A program made the translations under genes and the position numbers. DNA of 5,772 nucleotides from an uncultured Dietzia sp. (GTDB taxonomy: Bacteria > Actinomycetota > Actinomycetes > Mycobacteriales > Mycobacteriaceae). The stretch covers positions 1-5,772 of the forward strand of contig CAMNYG010000110.1 of the NCBI GenBank assembly GCA_946570335.1, in the 5' to 3' direction. Within the stretch, counting starts at the first letter, position 1. Every line of letters starts with the position of its first letter. This document shows positions 1 through 5,130 of this stretch, piece by piece. The notes beneath the pieces were generated by a model, which was not told the origin of the DNA, did no database searches, and worked only from the letters and a program-made list of their open reading frames with translations.

Positions 1-97
1 CAGCCGCCCTGCGCACGCCCCCGCAGGGTGCCAGTCGTCCTGCGCTCGCCGTCGCCGGTCGCCAGGCGCCGCGCGGACGCCGACGTGGTTCGGGCGC
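1..97. other. GC-rich left-edge spacer, no gene recognised
   Basis: No reading frame here encodes a recognisable protein end. In mycobacteria whiB4 converges on this ATPase operon, but its C-terminus is not visible here. Two inverted repeats are present: CCCTGC/GCAGGG (7-12 and 23-28, 10-nt loop), and AGGCGCC/GGCGCCT (64-70 and 93-99, overlapping the ATPase stop). Either might end the minus-strand transcript, but neither is followed by a T-run. Confidence 0.4.
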
Positions 98-1207
98 CTA
101 CCCGCAGAGTTGGTCGCCGACCGCGCGCAGTGCGTCGAGATCGGAGATGTCGAACGGCAGCGACGGCACGCCCACGATATGCACGTCGGGGTGGGTGTCG
201 GTGAACGACTCGAGCAGCCGCAGCTCCTGACGGGCGGTCCGGGCACGGTCGGCGTGGATGCGCAGCACGGCCTCGGCCTCGGGATTCTCGCCGGCCAGTC
301 GGTCGGCGGCGGCCCCCGCCTGCTCGGCGCTGATGTCGGTCAGTCGGGGGTGAGTCCGGTTGATCACGACCCCGGCGAGCGGCATCTTCTCCTCGGACAG
401 GCGCTCGGCGAAGAACGCGGCCTCACGCAGCGCGGGGCGTTCGGCGGAGGAGACCACGATAAACTCGGTGCCCTTGCGCCGCAGGATCTCCTGCGTGCGG
501 GCGGCGCGCGCGGTGAAGCCCCCGAACGTCGTGTCGAGCGCCACCACCACCTCGGACGCATCGGCCAGCATGGTCGAGCCCACCACCGCGGACAGGCCGC
601 GCATCGCGGTGCTCATCGCGCCGGTCACGAGCCGCCCCACGCCGCGACCGGGCGCGGAGAGCAGTCGCATGAGGCGGCTGTCGAGGAAGGATCCGAGTCG
701 GCTCGGGGCGTCGAGGAAGTCGAGGGCGTTCCGCGAGGGAGGGGTGTCGACGACGACGAGGTCCCACGTCGAATCGTCGAGCAGTTGCCCGAGCTTCTCC
801 ATGGCCATGTACTCCTGCGTCCCCGCAAACGAGGTGACCATCGTCTTGTAGAAGCGGTTGTCGAGGATCGACCGGGCCTTTTCGGGCGTGGTGTTGGCGG
901 TGACCAGCTCGTCGAAGGTGCGACGCATGTCGAGCATCATCGCGTGCAACGATCCGCCCGCCTCAGTTTGTCCGGACCCGAGATCGACGGGGGAGGGCTC
1001 GTTGGAGAGCTCGTCGATCCCCAGCGCCTGAGCGAGCCGGCGGGCCGGGTCGATGGTCAGCACCACCGTGTCACGGCCGAGTTCGGCGGCCCGCAGCCCG
1101 ATGGCCGCGGCGGTGGTGGTCTTGCCCACGCCGCCGGCGCCGGTGCAGACCACGACGCGGGTCCGGGGATCGGTGAGTAGATCGGTGATGTCGAGACGAC
1201 GGGCCAT
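98..1207 (-). CDS. bagB: Get3/ArsA-like ATPase, BagB-type (Rv3680 homologue)
   Basis: This is a 369-residue cytosolic P-loop ATPase of the ArsA/Get3 family. The P-loop GAGGVGKTT is at residues 23-31 with K29 as the Walker lysine. The switch motif TIDPARR is at 51-57 with D53, and Walker B VVVDTPP is at 151-157. INRTHPR (about 287) and a C-terminal [12 protein letters not shown] stretch follow. Ala replaces the deviant Walker A signature lysine at position 24. There is no CxxC zinc motif, unlike eukaryotic Get3. A glycine- and hydrophobic-rich stretch at about 187-224 lies where client-binding helices occur in Get3; assigning that role here is inference. The ATG lies 1 bp after the stop of the upstream paralogue, and a GGGAG ribosome site (1217-1221) sits 9 nt before it inside that gene, so the two are cotranscribed. 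Often annotated as an anion-transporting ATPase, but no arsenic genes are present. As I recall, the M. tuberculosis homologue forms a complex with its paralogue, and the function is unsettled. Confidence 0.93.
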   Translation of the reverse strand: MARRLDITDLLTDPRTRVVVCTGAGGVGKTTTAAAIGLRAAELGRDTVVLTIDPARRLAQALGIDELSNEPSPVDLGSGQTEAGGSLHAMMLDMRRTFDELVTANTTPEKARSILDNRFYKTMVTSFAGTQEYMAMEKLGQLLDDSTWDLVVVDTPPSRNALDFLDAPSRLGSFLDSRLMRLLSAPGRGVGRLVTGAMSTAMRGLSAVVGSTMLADASEVVVALDTTFGGFTARAARTQEILRRKGTEFIVVSSAERPALREAAFFAERLSEEKMPLAGVVINRTHPRLTDISAEQAGAAADRLAGENPEAEAVLRIHADRARTARQELRLLESFTDTHPDVHIVGVPSLPFDISDLDALRAVGDQLCG

Positions 1208-1208
1208 G

Positions 1209-2267
1209 TCAGCGGACTCCCTGATCGACGAGGGTCGAGGCGAGGTCGTAGAGATCGGTGACCTCGACCCCGTGCGGCAGAGCGGGAAGTACGAGTGTGG
1301 GGCAGCCGGCCGAGGTCAGCGTGTCGCCGGCCCGCAGCTGGCCGCGTGCGACGCGCGCGTGCTCGATCGCCTCCACAAGGAGTCCCTGAAGTCCCTCGTC
1401 GTCTACCTCTACACCCGTCGCCTCAAGGCCGGCGAGGACGGCCGCGGCGTCGATCTTCTCCTCGGCGACTCGCTCGAGCGCGTCGCCGTCCAGGTGGCGG
1501 GCCTCGGCGCGGTTGATGATGACCTGGCCCATGCGCAGTCCGTGCCCCTTGAGCTCGGCGATCGCCTCGATGGTCTCCTGCACCGGCAGGGACTCCAGCA
1601 GCGTCACCAGGTGCACCACGGTGCGTTCGGAATGGACGAGCTCGGCCACCGCTTCGGCCTGGCGACGGATCGGGCCGCCGCCACCGGCGAGATCGGCCAT
1701 CGCGGTGGTCACATCGAGGAACTTGCCGATCCGACCCGTAGGTGGGGCGTCCACCACCACGGCGTCGTACACGACCTCCTTCTTGGAGTGCTCGCGCGTC
1801 ACGACCTCGTAGATCTTGCCGGTGAGCAACACGTCCTTGAGTCCCGGCGCGATGGTGGTGGCGAACTCGATCGCGCCGACCGACTTCATCACCTTGCCCA
1901 CCACGCCCAGGCGGTAGAACGTGTCGAGATAATCGAGCATCGCGGCCTCGATGTCGATCGCCAGGCCGAACACCTTTCCGCCGCCGTCGACCCGGGCGAC
2001 GAGCTCCTCGCGGTAGGGAAGTGGCGCGCGGTCGAAGATCCGGGCGATGCCCTGACGCTCCTCGACCTCCACCAACAGGACCTTCTTGCCGGTCGAGGCC
2101 AGCGCGAGCGCGAGCGCGGCGGCCACGGTCGTCTTACCCGTGCCGCCCTTACCGGACACGTAATGCAGTTCGGCGCGCGCCGAATCGTCGGACCAACCGG
2201 TGGACAACTCGTCGGCGATCGTCGGCCGCGGCGGCGCCAGGGGGCCCGGATTCTTCGTGGACGGCAT
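1209..2267 (-). CDS. bagA: Get3/ArsA-like ATPase, BagA-type (Rv3679 homologue)
   Basis: This is a 352-residue ArsA/Get3-family ATPase, first gene of a two-gene operon with the paralogue downstream. From the chosen ATG, the deviant Walker [10 protein letters not shown] is at residues 39-47, with signature lysine K40 and Walker lysine K45. Walker [11 protein letters not shown] is at about 170-179. Conserved blocks such as [20 protein letters not shown] and [14 protein letters not shown] closely resemble M. tuberculosis Rv3679 as I remember it. The switch position that is DPA in Get3 reads EVEE here, so the catalytic Asp is Glu69. No CxxC is present. Start choice: a GTG at 2276 would add three residues, but the ATG at 2267 is preceded at 7 nt by TAGTGT, a -10-like hexamer, and there is no well-spaced Shine-Dalgarno. 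Leaderless initiation at the ATG is therefore favoured. The likely role is as cytosolic partner of the second ATPase; the cargo or substrate is unknown. Confidence 0.92.
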   Translation of the reverse strand: MPSTKNPGPLAPPRPTIADELSTGWSDDSARAELHYVSGKGGTGKTTVAAALALALASTGKKVLLVEVEERQGIARIFDRAPLPYREELVARVDGGGKVFGLAIDIEAAMLDYLDTFYRLGVVGKVMKSVGAIEFATTIAPGLKDVLLTGKIYEVVTREHSKKEVVYDAVVVDAPPTGRIGKFLDVTTAMADLAGGGGPIRRQAEAVAELVHSERTVVHLVTLLESLPVQETIEAIAELKGHGLRMGQVIINRAEARHLDGDALERVAEEKIDAAAVLAGLEATGVEVDDEGLQGLLVEAIEHARVARGQLRAGDTLTSAGCPTLVLPALPHGVEVTDLYDLASTLVDQGVR

Positions 2268-2274
2268 GCGCTCC

Positions 2275-2280
2275 ACACTA
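2275..2280 (-). promoter_or_regulatory. -10 element for the ATPase operon (leaderless)
   Basis: TAGTGT on the minus strand fits the actinobacterial TANNNT -10 pattern and lies 7 nt before the A of the ATG at 2267. Transcription would start at or next to the start codon. No TTGACA-like -35 is visible about 17 bp upstream, which is common for such promoters. This is inferred from position and pattern only. Confidence 0.5.
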
Positions 2281-2320
2281 GGCCCAGAGGCCGTACCGCG
2301 CGGGTCGCTCCTGACTTCCC

Positions 2321-2326
2321 TAGAGT
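2321..2326 (+). promoter_or_regulatory. -10 element for the DUF4177-RidA-MBL operon (leaderless)
   Basis: TAGAGT fits TANNNT and lies 6 nt before the ATG at 2333, so the operon transcript probably begins at its start codon. The intervening GGGGGC is purine-rich but too close to the ATG for a normal ribosome site. No clear -35 is visible. The opposing ATPase promoter lies about 40 bp away in the same 65-bp spacer. Confidence 0.5.
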
Positions 2327-2332
2327 GGGGGC

Positions 2333-2503
2333 ATGAGCGAAGCCAATGACTCCCCCCGGTTCGAGTACGCGACCGTCCCCCTGCTGACGCACGCCACCAA
2401 GCAGATCCTCGACACGTGGGGAAGTGACGGCTGGGAGCTGGTCTCCGTGCTGCCCGGCCCCACGGGCGAGCAGCACGTCGCCTACATGAAGCGTCGGCTC
2501 TGA
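2333..2503 (+). CDS. DUF4177 small protein (Rv3678A-like)
   Basis: This short gene encodes 56 residues, beginning MSEANDSPRFEYATVPLL and ending YMKRRL. It matches the DUF4177 pattern: an FEYATVPL strand, a helix (THATKQILDTWGSDG), then GWELVSVLPGP and a final strand. Length and sequence closely resemble the small protein upstream of the RidA gene in mycobacteria. There is no signal peptide or membrane segment, so it should be cytosolic. The biochemical function of the domain is unknown. Its TGA overlaps the next ATG by one base (ATGA-type junction read TGATG), indicating translational coupling with the RidA-family gene. The ATG at 2333 is supported by the -10-like hexamer 6 nt upstream and by conservation of the protein from its N-terminus. 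Constant linkage to RidA suggests a shared context, but this is inference. Confidence 0.85.
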   Translation: MSEANDSPRFEYATVPLLTHATKQILDTWGSDGWELVSVLPGPTGEQHVAYMKRRL

Positions 2504-2982
2504 TGGCCGAGGCCGAGCCCGCCGGCTATTGGACCCGCAAACTCGAGCAGTTGGGGCTGGAGTTGCCGACGGTCGTGCCGCCGGTCGCCAACTACGCTCC
2601 GGCCGTGCGGACGGGGTCGATCGTCTACACCTCCGGCCAGTTGCCGATGGTCGACGGCGCGCTCGTCGCGACCGGCAAGGTCGGTGCCGCCGTGTCGCCC
2701 GAGCAGGCCGCTGATCTCGCCCGCACCTGCGCGCTCAACGCGTTGGCCGCGGTCGACGGCCTGTTGGGTATCGACGCGGTGGTGCGGATCGTCAAGGTCG
2801 TGGGCTTCGTGTCGTCCGCGCCCGGGTTCTCCGGTCAGCCGGCGGTGCTCAACGGTGCCTCGGACGTACTGGGCGAGATCTTCGGCGACGCCGGGGTTCA
2901 CGCCCGTTCGGCCGTCGGGGTCTCCGAGTTGCCCCTGGACGCGCCGGTCGAGGTCGAGATCATCGTCGAGGTCGAGGGGTAG
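2503..2982 (+). CDS. RidA/YjgF family protein
   Basis: This 159-residue protein belongs to the Rid (YjgF/YER057c/UK114) family, in the longer subgroup with about 30 residues before the first core strand. Canonical RidA hydrolyses reactive enamine/imine intermediates, such as 2-aminoacrylate, that are released by PLP enzymes. The C-terminal signature ARSAVGVSELPLDAPVEVEI aligns with that of E. coli RidA. R135 corresponds to the essential Arg105 and E152 to Glu120, so deaminase activity is plausible; the Cys107 position is Ala137. The SGQLP motif at 44-48 is the usual family GQ motif. A trimeric cytosolic enzyme is expected. The ATG overlaps the stop of the DUF4177 gene by 1 bp and no strong ribosome site precedes it, so translation is probably coupled. 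The MBL hydrolase follows after 6 bp. The exact substrate and Rid subgroup cannot be set from sequence alone. Confidence 0.93.
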   Translation: MAEAEPAGYWTRKLEQLGLELPTVVPPVANYAPAVRTGSIVYTSGQLPMVDGALVATGKVGAAVSPEQAADLARTCALNALAAVDGLLGIDAVVRIVKVVGFVSSAPGFSGQPAVLNGASDVLGEIFGDAGVHARSAVGVSELPLDAPVEVEIIVEVEG

Positions 2983-2988
2983 ATCCTG

Positions 2989-3828
2989 ATGCCCGCAGGC
3001 CTGGCCCCGATCCGATTCCCGGCGTACGAGACCCTGCGTCCCGTGACGGAGCTGTCCGGGGTCATCCTCTGCGACAACCCGTCGGAGATGACCTTCGAGG
3101 GGACCAACACGGTCATCCTGCGTGCTCCGGGTTCCGCCACCTGCGTGGTGGTGGACCCGGGCCCTGACGACCGTGCGCACGCCGAGCGCATCGCGGCGAT
3201 CGTGGGGGAGGTCGAGCTCGTGCTCATCACCCACCGCCACGGTGATCACACCGACGGGATCGAGCATCTGCGCGCCCTCACCGACGCCCCTGTGCGGGCC
3301 GTGCAGGAGCGCTTCTGCCGCGATGCCCGGCCGCTTGACGACGGCGAGGAGATTCACGCCGCCGGGCTGGACATCATCGTGCTGGCCACCCCGGGTCACA
3401 CCGCGGACTCGGTGAGCCTCGAGGTCCGCGCCGCCGGCACCGGGTTCACCGCGCCAGCGGACTGCGTGGTCCTGGGCGACACGATCCTGGGCCGGGATTC
3501 GACCGTGCTCGACTCGACCGACGGCGACCTCGGCGACTACCTGGCGAGCATGGATCTCCTGGCCGGGCGGGCCGACGGGGTGACCGGCATCCCCGGTCAC
3601 GGGCCGGACGTCGAGAACACCGGACGCGCGGCCCAGGTGCTGGGCCAGCACCGGCGTTCACGGCTCGATCAGATCATCGCGGCCCGCGCCGAGCTGGGGC
3701 ACGATGCGGTTGCCGCCGCGTTCACACAGCACATCTACCGCGATGTCTCGCCGTTCCTGCTGAAGGTGGCCGAGCAGTCCACCAGGGTCGCGCTGCGCTA
3801 TCTGGAGCGCCGCGAGTCCGGGTCCTGA
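2989..3828 (+). CDS. Metallo-beta-lactamase-fold hydrolase, LACTB2-like (Rv3677c homologue)
   Basis: This 279-residue MBL-fold protein has a complete dinuclear metal site. Its THRHGDHTDG motif gives H82, H84, D86 and H87; H137 is in TPGHT, D164 in VLGDTILG, and H204 in GIPGHGP. An N-terminal TFEGTNTVIL strand and VVVDPGP (53-59) are typical of the LACTB2/glyoxalase-II-like branch. Residues from about 221 form a helical winged-helix-like tail (DVSPFLLKVAEQSTRVALRYL), which characterises LACTB2-type proteins. LACTB2 in animals is an endoribonuclease; whether this bacterial branch cuts RNA, a thioester or another substrate is not known. There is no signal peptide, so it is probably cytosolic. 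The start is supported by GAGGGG at 2974-2979, 9 nt before the ATG, within the end of the RidA gene. It is the last gene of the three-gene operon and converges on crp. Confidence 0.94.
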   Translation: MPAGLAPIRFPAYETLRPVTELSGVILCDNPSEMTFEGTNTVILRAPGSATCVVVDPGPDDRAHAERIAAIVGEVELVLITHRHGDHTDGIEHLRALTDAPVRAVQERFCRDARPLDDGEEIHAAGLDIIVLATPGHTADSVSLEVRAAGTGFTAPADCVVLGDTILGRDSTVLDSTDGDLGDYLASMDLLAGRADGVTGIPGHGPDVENTGRAAQVLGQHRRSRLDQIIAARAELGHDAVAAAFTQHIYRDVSPFLLKVAEQSTRVALRYLERRESGS

Positions 3829-3880
3829 CCCCGCCTTAGGCCGAATCCGCTGCTCTGCCTCCTGATCCGCCAGTCCTGTA

Positions 3881-3955
3881 GGAGTAGCGGACCCGCAGGG
3901 AGAGCAGCGGACCCGCAGGCGGGCGAGCAGCAGGCCCGCAGGGAGAGCAGCAGAC
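3881..3955. repeat. Degenerate ~20-bp direct repeats in convergent spacer
   Basis: The 156-bp spacer between the MBL and crp genes contains tandem copies with spacings of 20, 23 and 20 bp. AGCGGACCCGCAGG occurs exactly at 3886-3899 and 3906-3919, and with two changes at 3929-3942. A decayed fourth copy starts at about 3949. A 17-bp stretch, CCCGCAGGGAGAGCAGC, is repeated perfectly at 3892-3908 and 3935-3951. TCCGCTGCTCT at 3846-3856 is an exact inverse of AGAGCAGCGGA at 3901-3911, so RNA from either strand could fold. No T-tract marks a classical terminator. The array looks like slippage-derived repeats, possibly acting as a two-way transcription barrier. Confidence 0.8.
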
Positions 3956-3984
3956 CTCGGGGGAGGCGGGGGCGGCGCGGCGGA

Positions 3985-4689
3985 TCAGCGGGCGCGGCGG
4001 GCCAGACGCTCGGTGTCCGAGATGATGACGCTCTTGCCCTCGAGCCGCAGCCAACCACGGTGCGCGAACTCGGCCAGGGCCTTGTTCACGGTCTCGCGCG
4101 AGGCGCCGACCAGCTGGGCGATCTCCTCCTGCGTGAGGTCGTGCGTCACGCGGATGTTGCCGCCCTCCTGCGTGCCGAAACGCTGGGCGAGCTGCAGCAG
4201 GGCCTTGGCCACGCGGCCGGGGACATCGGTGAAGATCAGGTCCGCCAGGTTGTTGTTCGTGCGGCGCAGGCGGCGCGCGAGCACCCGCAGCAGCTGGTCG
4301 GAGATCTCGGGGCGCTCGGCGATCCAGCGCTTGAGCGCGGACCGGTCCATGGCCTGCACGGTCACATCGGTGACACACACGGCCGACGACGTGCGCGGGC
4401 CCGGGTCGAAGATGGACAGCTCGCCGAACATGTCGGATGGGCCGAGGATGGACAGCAGGTTCTCGCGGCCGTCCGGCGCCTTGCGGGAGAGCTTCACCTT
4501 GCCGGAGGTGACGATGTACAGGCTGTCACCCTGCTCGCCCTCGCGGATGATCACGTCACCCTTCGAGTACTCCTCGCGTGTCAGGTCATCACGCAGAGCG
4601 GACACCGCCGACGGCTCGACACCCTGGAAAATACCTGCCCGGGTGAGGACGTCGTCGGCAGACTGGTCCGTGCGGCGATCAATCGTCAC
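3985..4689 (-). CDS. crp: Crp/Fnr-family cAMP receptor protein (Rv3676 homologue)
   Basis: This 234-residue global regulator is nearly identical in its core to M. tuberculosis CRP as I remember it. The N-terminal cyclic-nucleotide domain (about 14-130) carries the phosphate-binding cassette [16 protein letters not shown] at 88-103, with E90, R99 and T100. The dimer helix follows, with RRTNNN at 142-147; T144 and N145 correspond to the cAMP-contacting T134 and N135 of the mycobacterial protein. The C-terminal helix-turn-helix spans about 185-213, with recognition helix SRETVNKAL carrying R198 and E199. The expected target is TGTGA-N6-TCACA. The GTG start at 4689 is chosen because GGAGGG (4699-4704) lies 9 nt upstream and the protein aligns from there. 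A GTG at 4758 would add 23 unrelated, Arg-rich residues. A TACAGT -10 and a Crp-like box upstream suggest autoregulation. Confidence 0.96.
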   Translation of the reverse strand: MTIDRRTDQSADDVLTRAGIFQGVEPSAVSALRDDLTREEYSKGDVIIREGEQGDSLYIVTSGKVKLSRKAPDGRENLLSILGPSDMFGELSIFDPGPRTSSAVCVTDVTVQAMDRSALKRWIAERPEISDQLLRVLARRLRRTNNNLADLIFTDVPGRVAKALLQLAQRFGTQEGGNIRVTHDLTQEEIAQLVGASRETVNKALAEFAHRGWLRLEGKSVIISDTERLARRAR

Positions 4690-4699
4690 AGTCTGTGAC
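4685..4699. promoter_or_regulatory. Perfect palindrome over the crp start codon
   Basis: GTCACAGTCTGTGAC has two exact 7-bp arms around one central base and covers the GTG start codon (4687-4689) and the spacer to the ribosome site. The arms contain the Crp half-site words TGTGA and TCACA, but in reversed order, so this is not a standard Crp operator. In the mRNA, GUCAC-N5-GUGAC could pair and hide the start codon. Function is inferred only. Confidence 0.4.
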
Positions 4700-4743
4700 C
4701 CTCCGTTCGGGCGCGGACATGCTTGTCGGCGCCATGGCGTGCG

Positions 4744-4759
4744 TGTGGCGAAAGCCACT
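4744..4759. promoter_or_regulatory. Candidate Crp-type operator at the crp promoter
   Basis: TGTGG-CGAAAG-CCACT has the arm spacing of a Crp/GlxR site (TGTGA-N6-TCACA) and matches 7 of the 10 arm positions, with symmetrical A-to-G and T-to-C changes at the inner positions. It overlaps the proposed -10 (4757-4762) and start point of crp, where binding would repress. The inner core GTGGC-GAAA-GCCAC is also a plain inverted repeat, so a chance or RNA hairpin origin is possible. Confidence 0.35.
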
Positions 4760-4762
4760 GTA
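4757..4762 (-). promoter_or_regulatory. Candidate -10 element for crp
   Basis: TACAGT on the minus strand fits TANNNT and would start transcription near 4750, giving a leader of about 60 nt that contains the GGAGGG ribosome site. No good -35 is seen; TTGGTC (4785-4790) is about 22 bp away, too far for a normal spacer. Read-through from the miniprotein gene upstream could also contribute. Confidence 0.35.
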
Positions 4763-4811
4763 GTCGTTCTCGCGCCGCAGGTGTGACCAACGCGCGCTCA
4801 AATTCTGCGTG

Positions 4812-4922
4812 TCAGGATTCGATCGGTTGCGGCTCGGACAGGATCGAGGACTCGAACCTGTCCATGAGGAGGGCGAAGCCGGCCAGGAGGACCGGGACCA
4901 GAACGACGAGGATTCCCTGCAT
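4812..4922 (-). CDS. 36-residue single-pass membrane miniprotein
   Basis: This short gene encodes 36 residues. Residues 2-20 (QGILVVLVPVLLAGFALLM) form a single hydrophobic helix with no charged residue. A soluble tail, DRFESSILSEPQPIES, contains a short amphipathic acidic stretch. A small integral membrane protein is likely; whether the tail is inside or outside is unclear, although the lack of N-terminal charge and the DR pair after the helix suggest a cytoplasmic C-terminus. The ATG is supported by GATAAT/TAATCT lying 6-8 nt upstream, a leaderless arrangement, and no ribosome site is present. It sits upstream of crp on the same strand, the place where mycobacteria carry a small membrane gene (Rv3675, longer as I recall). 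The gap to the crp start is 122 bp. No known function. Confidence 0.6.
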   Translation of the reverse strand: MQGILVVLVPVLLAGFALLMDRFESSILSEPQPIES

Positions 4923-4928
4923 GGCCGT

Positions 4929-4936
4929 AGATTATC
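4929..4936 (-). promoter_or_regulatory. -10 element for the membrane miniprotein gene (leaderless)
   Basis: The minus strand reads GATAATCT, containing overlapping -10-like hexamers GATAAT and TAATCT at 8 and 6 nt before the ATG at 4922. This A/T-rich patch stands out in very GC-rich DNA. Directly upstream, CACCC-CCC-GGGTG (4937-4949) is a small inverted repeat in the -10/-35 spacer, possibly an operator. No -35 is evident. Confidence 0.5.
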
Positions 4937-5118
4937 CACCCCCCGGGTGCGCCGCCGGGCACAGGGTGGCCGGAACCGCCGCCGCACAGGGCGTGCTGCC
5001 GGCGACTATCGTTGCGGGAACGGAAAGTTCGCCTCGCCACTTCCCCCCGGCGGGGTGGGAGCGGCCCCCGGTCAGTTGCCTCGTCGGAGCGGCTGCCCGC
5101 CGCCAGGCTGACTAACCG

Positions 5119-5124
5119 TAATGT
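5119..5124 (+). promoter_or_regulatory. -10 element for nth (leaderless)
   Basis: TAATGT fits TANNNT and is placed 6 nt before the nth ATG at 5131. The TAA at 5119-5121 is also an in-frame stop, so no start upstream of 5131 is possible. A second TANNNT hexamer, TATCGT (5006-5011), lies further upstream and would give a long leader; it is less convincing. Confidence 0.45.
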
Positions 5125-5130
5125 GGACTC

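Noticed and set aside
1..99. Rho-independent terminator downstream of the ATPase operon
   Set aside because: Inverted repeats exist but have short stems, long loops and no T-run. In GC-rich DNA such repeats are expected by chance.
110..1180. Long open frame on the plus strand (356 codons) opposite the second ATPase gene
   Set aside because: The product is rich in Arg, Gly and His with no recognisable domain. It is antisense to a strongly conserved ATPase, and such open frames arise from high GC at third codon positions.
98..2267. Arsenite efflux ATPase (ArsA) system
   Set aside because: The family is related, but no arsB, arsD or arsR gene is present, the characteristic ArsA cysteines are missing, and the synteny matches the Get3-like pair of mycobacteria.
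1053..2336. 427-codon plus-strand open frame opposite the first ATPase
   Set aside because: It spans the promoter region and the start of another gene, with low-complexity composition and no motif. It is a shadow of the minus-strand gene.
2482..3651. 389-codon minus-strand frame opposite the RidA and MBL genes
   Set aside because: His-, Gly- and Arg-rich shadow protein. The plus-strand frames carry complete family motifs.
3881..3955. CRISPR array
   Set aside because: Units are directly adjacent and degenerate, with 20-23 bp spacing and no unique spacers. No cas gene is nearby.
4690..4758. Longer Crp start at GTG 4758 (257 residues)
   Set aside because: The extra 23 residues are unlike the family N-terminus. 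GGAGGG precedes the GTG at 4689, and the upstream DNA holds the likely -10 and operator.
5040..5075. C-run/G-run inverted repeat (around CCCCCCGGCGGGG) as terminator or operator
   Set aside because: Low-complexity G/C runs in the nth upstream region. No T-tract and no strong symmetry.
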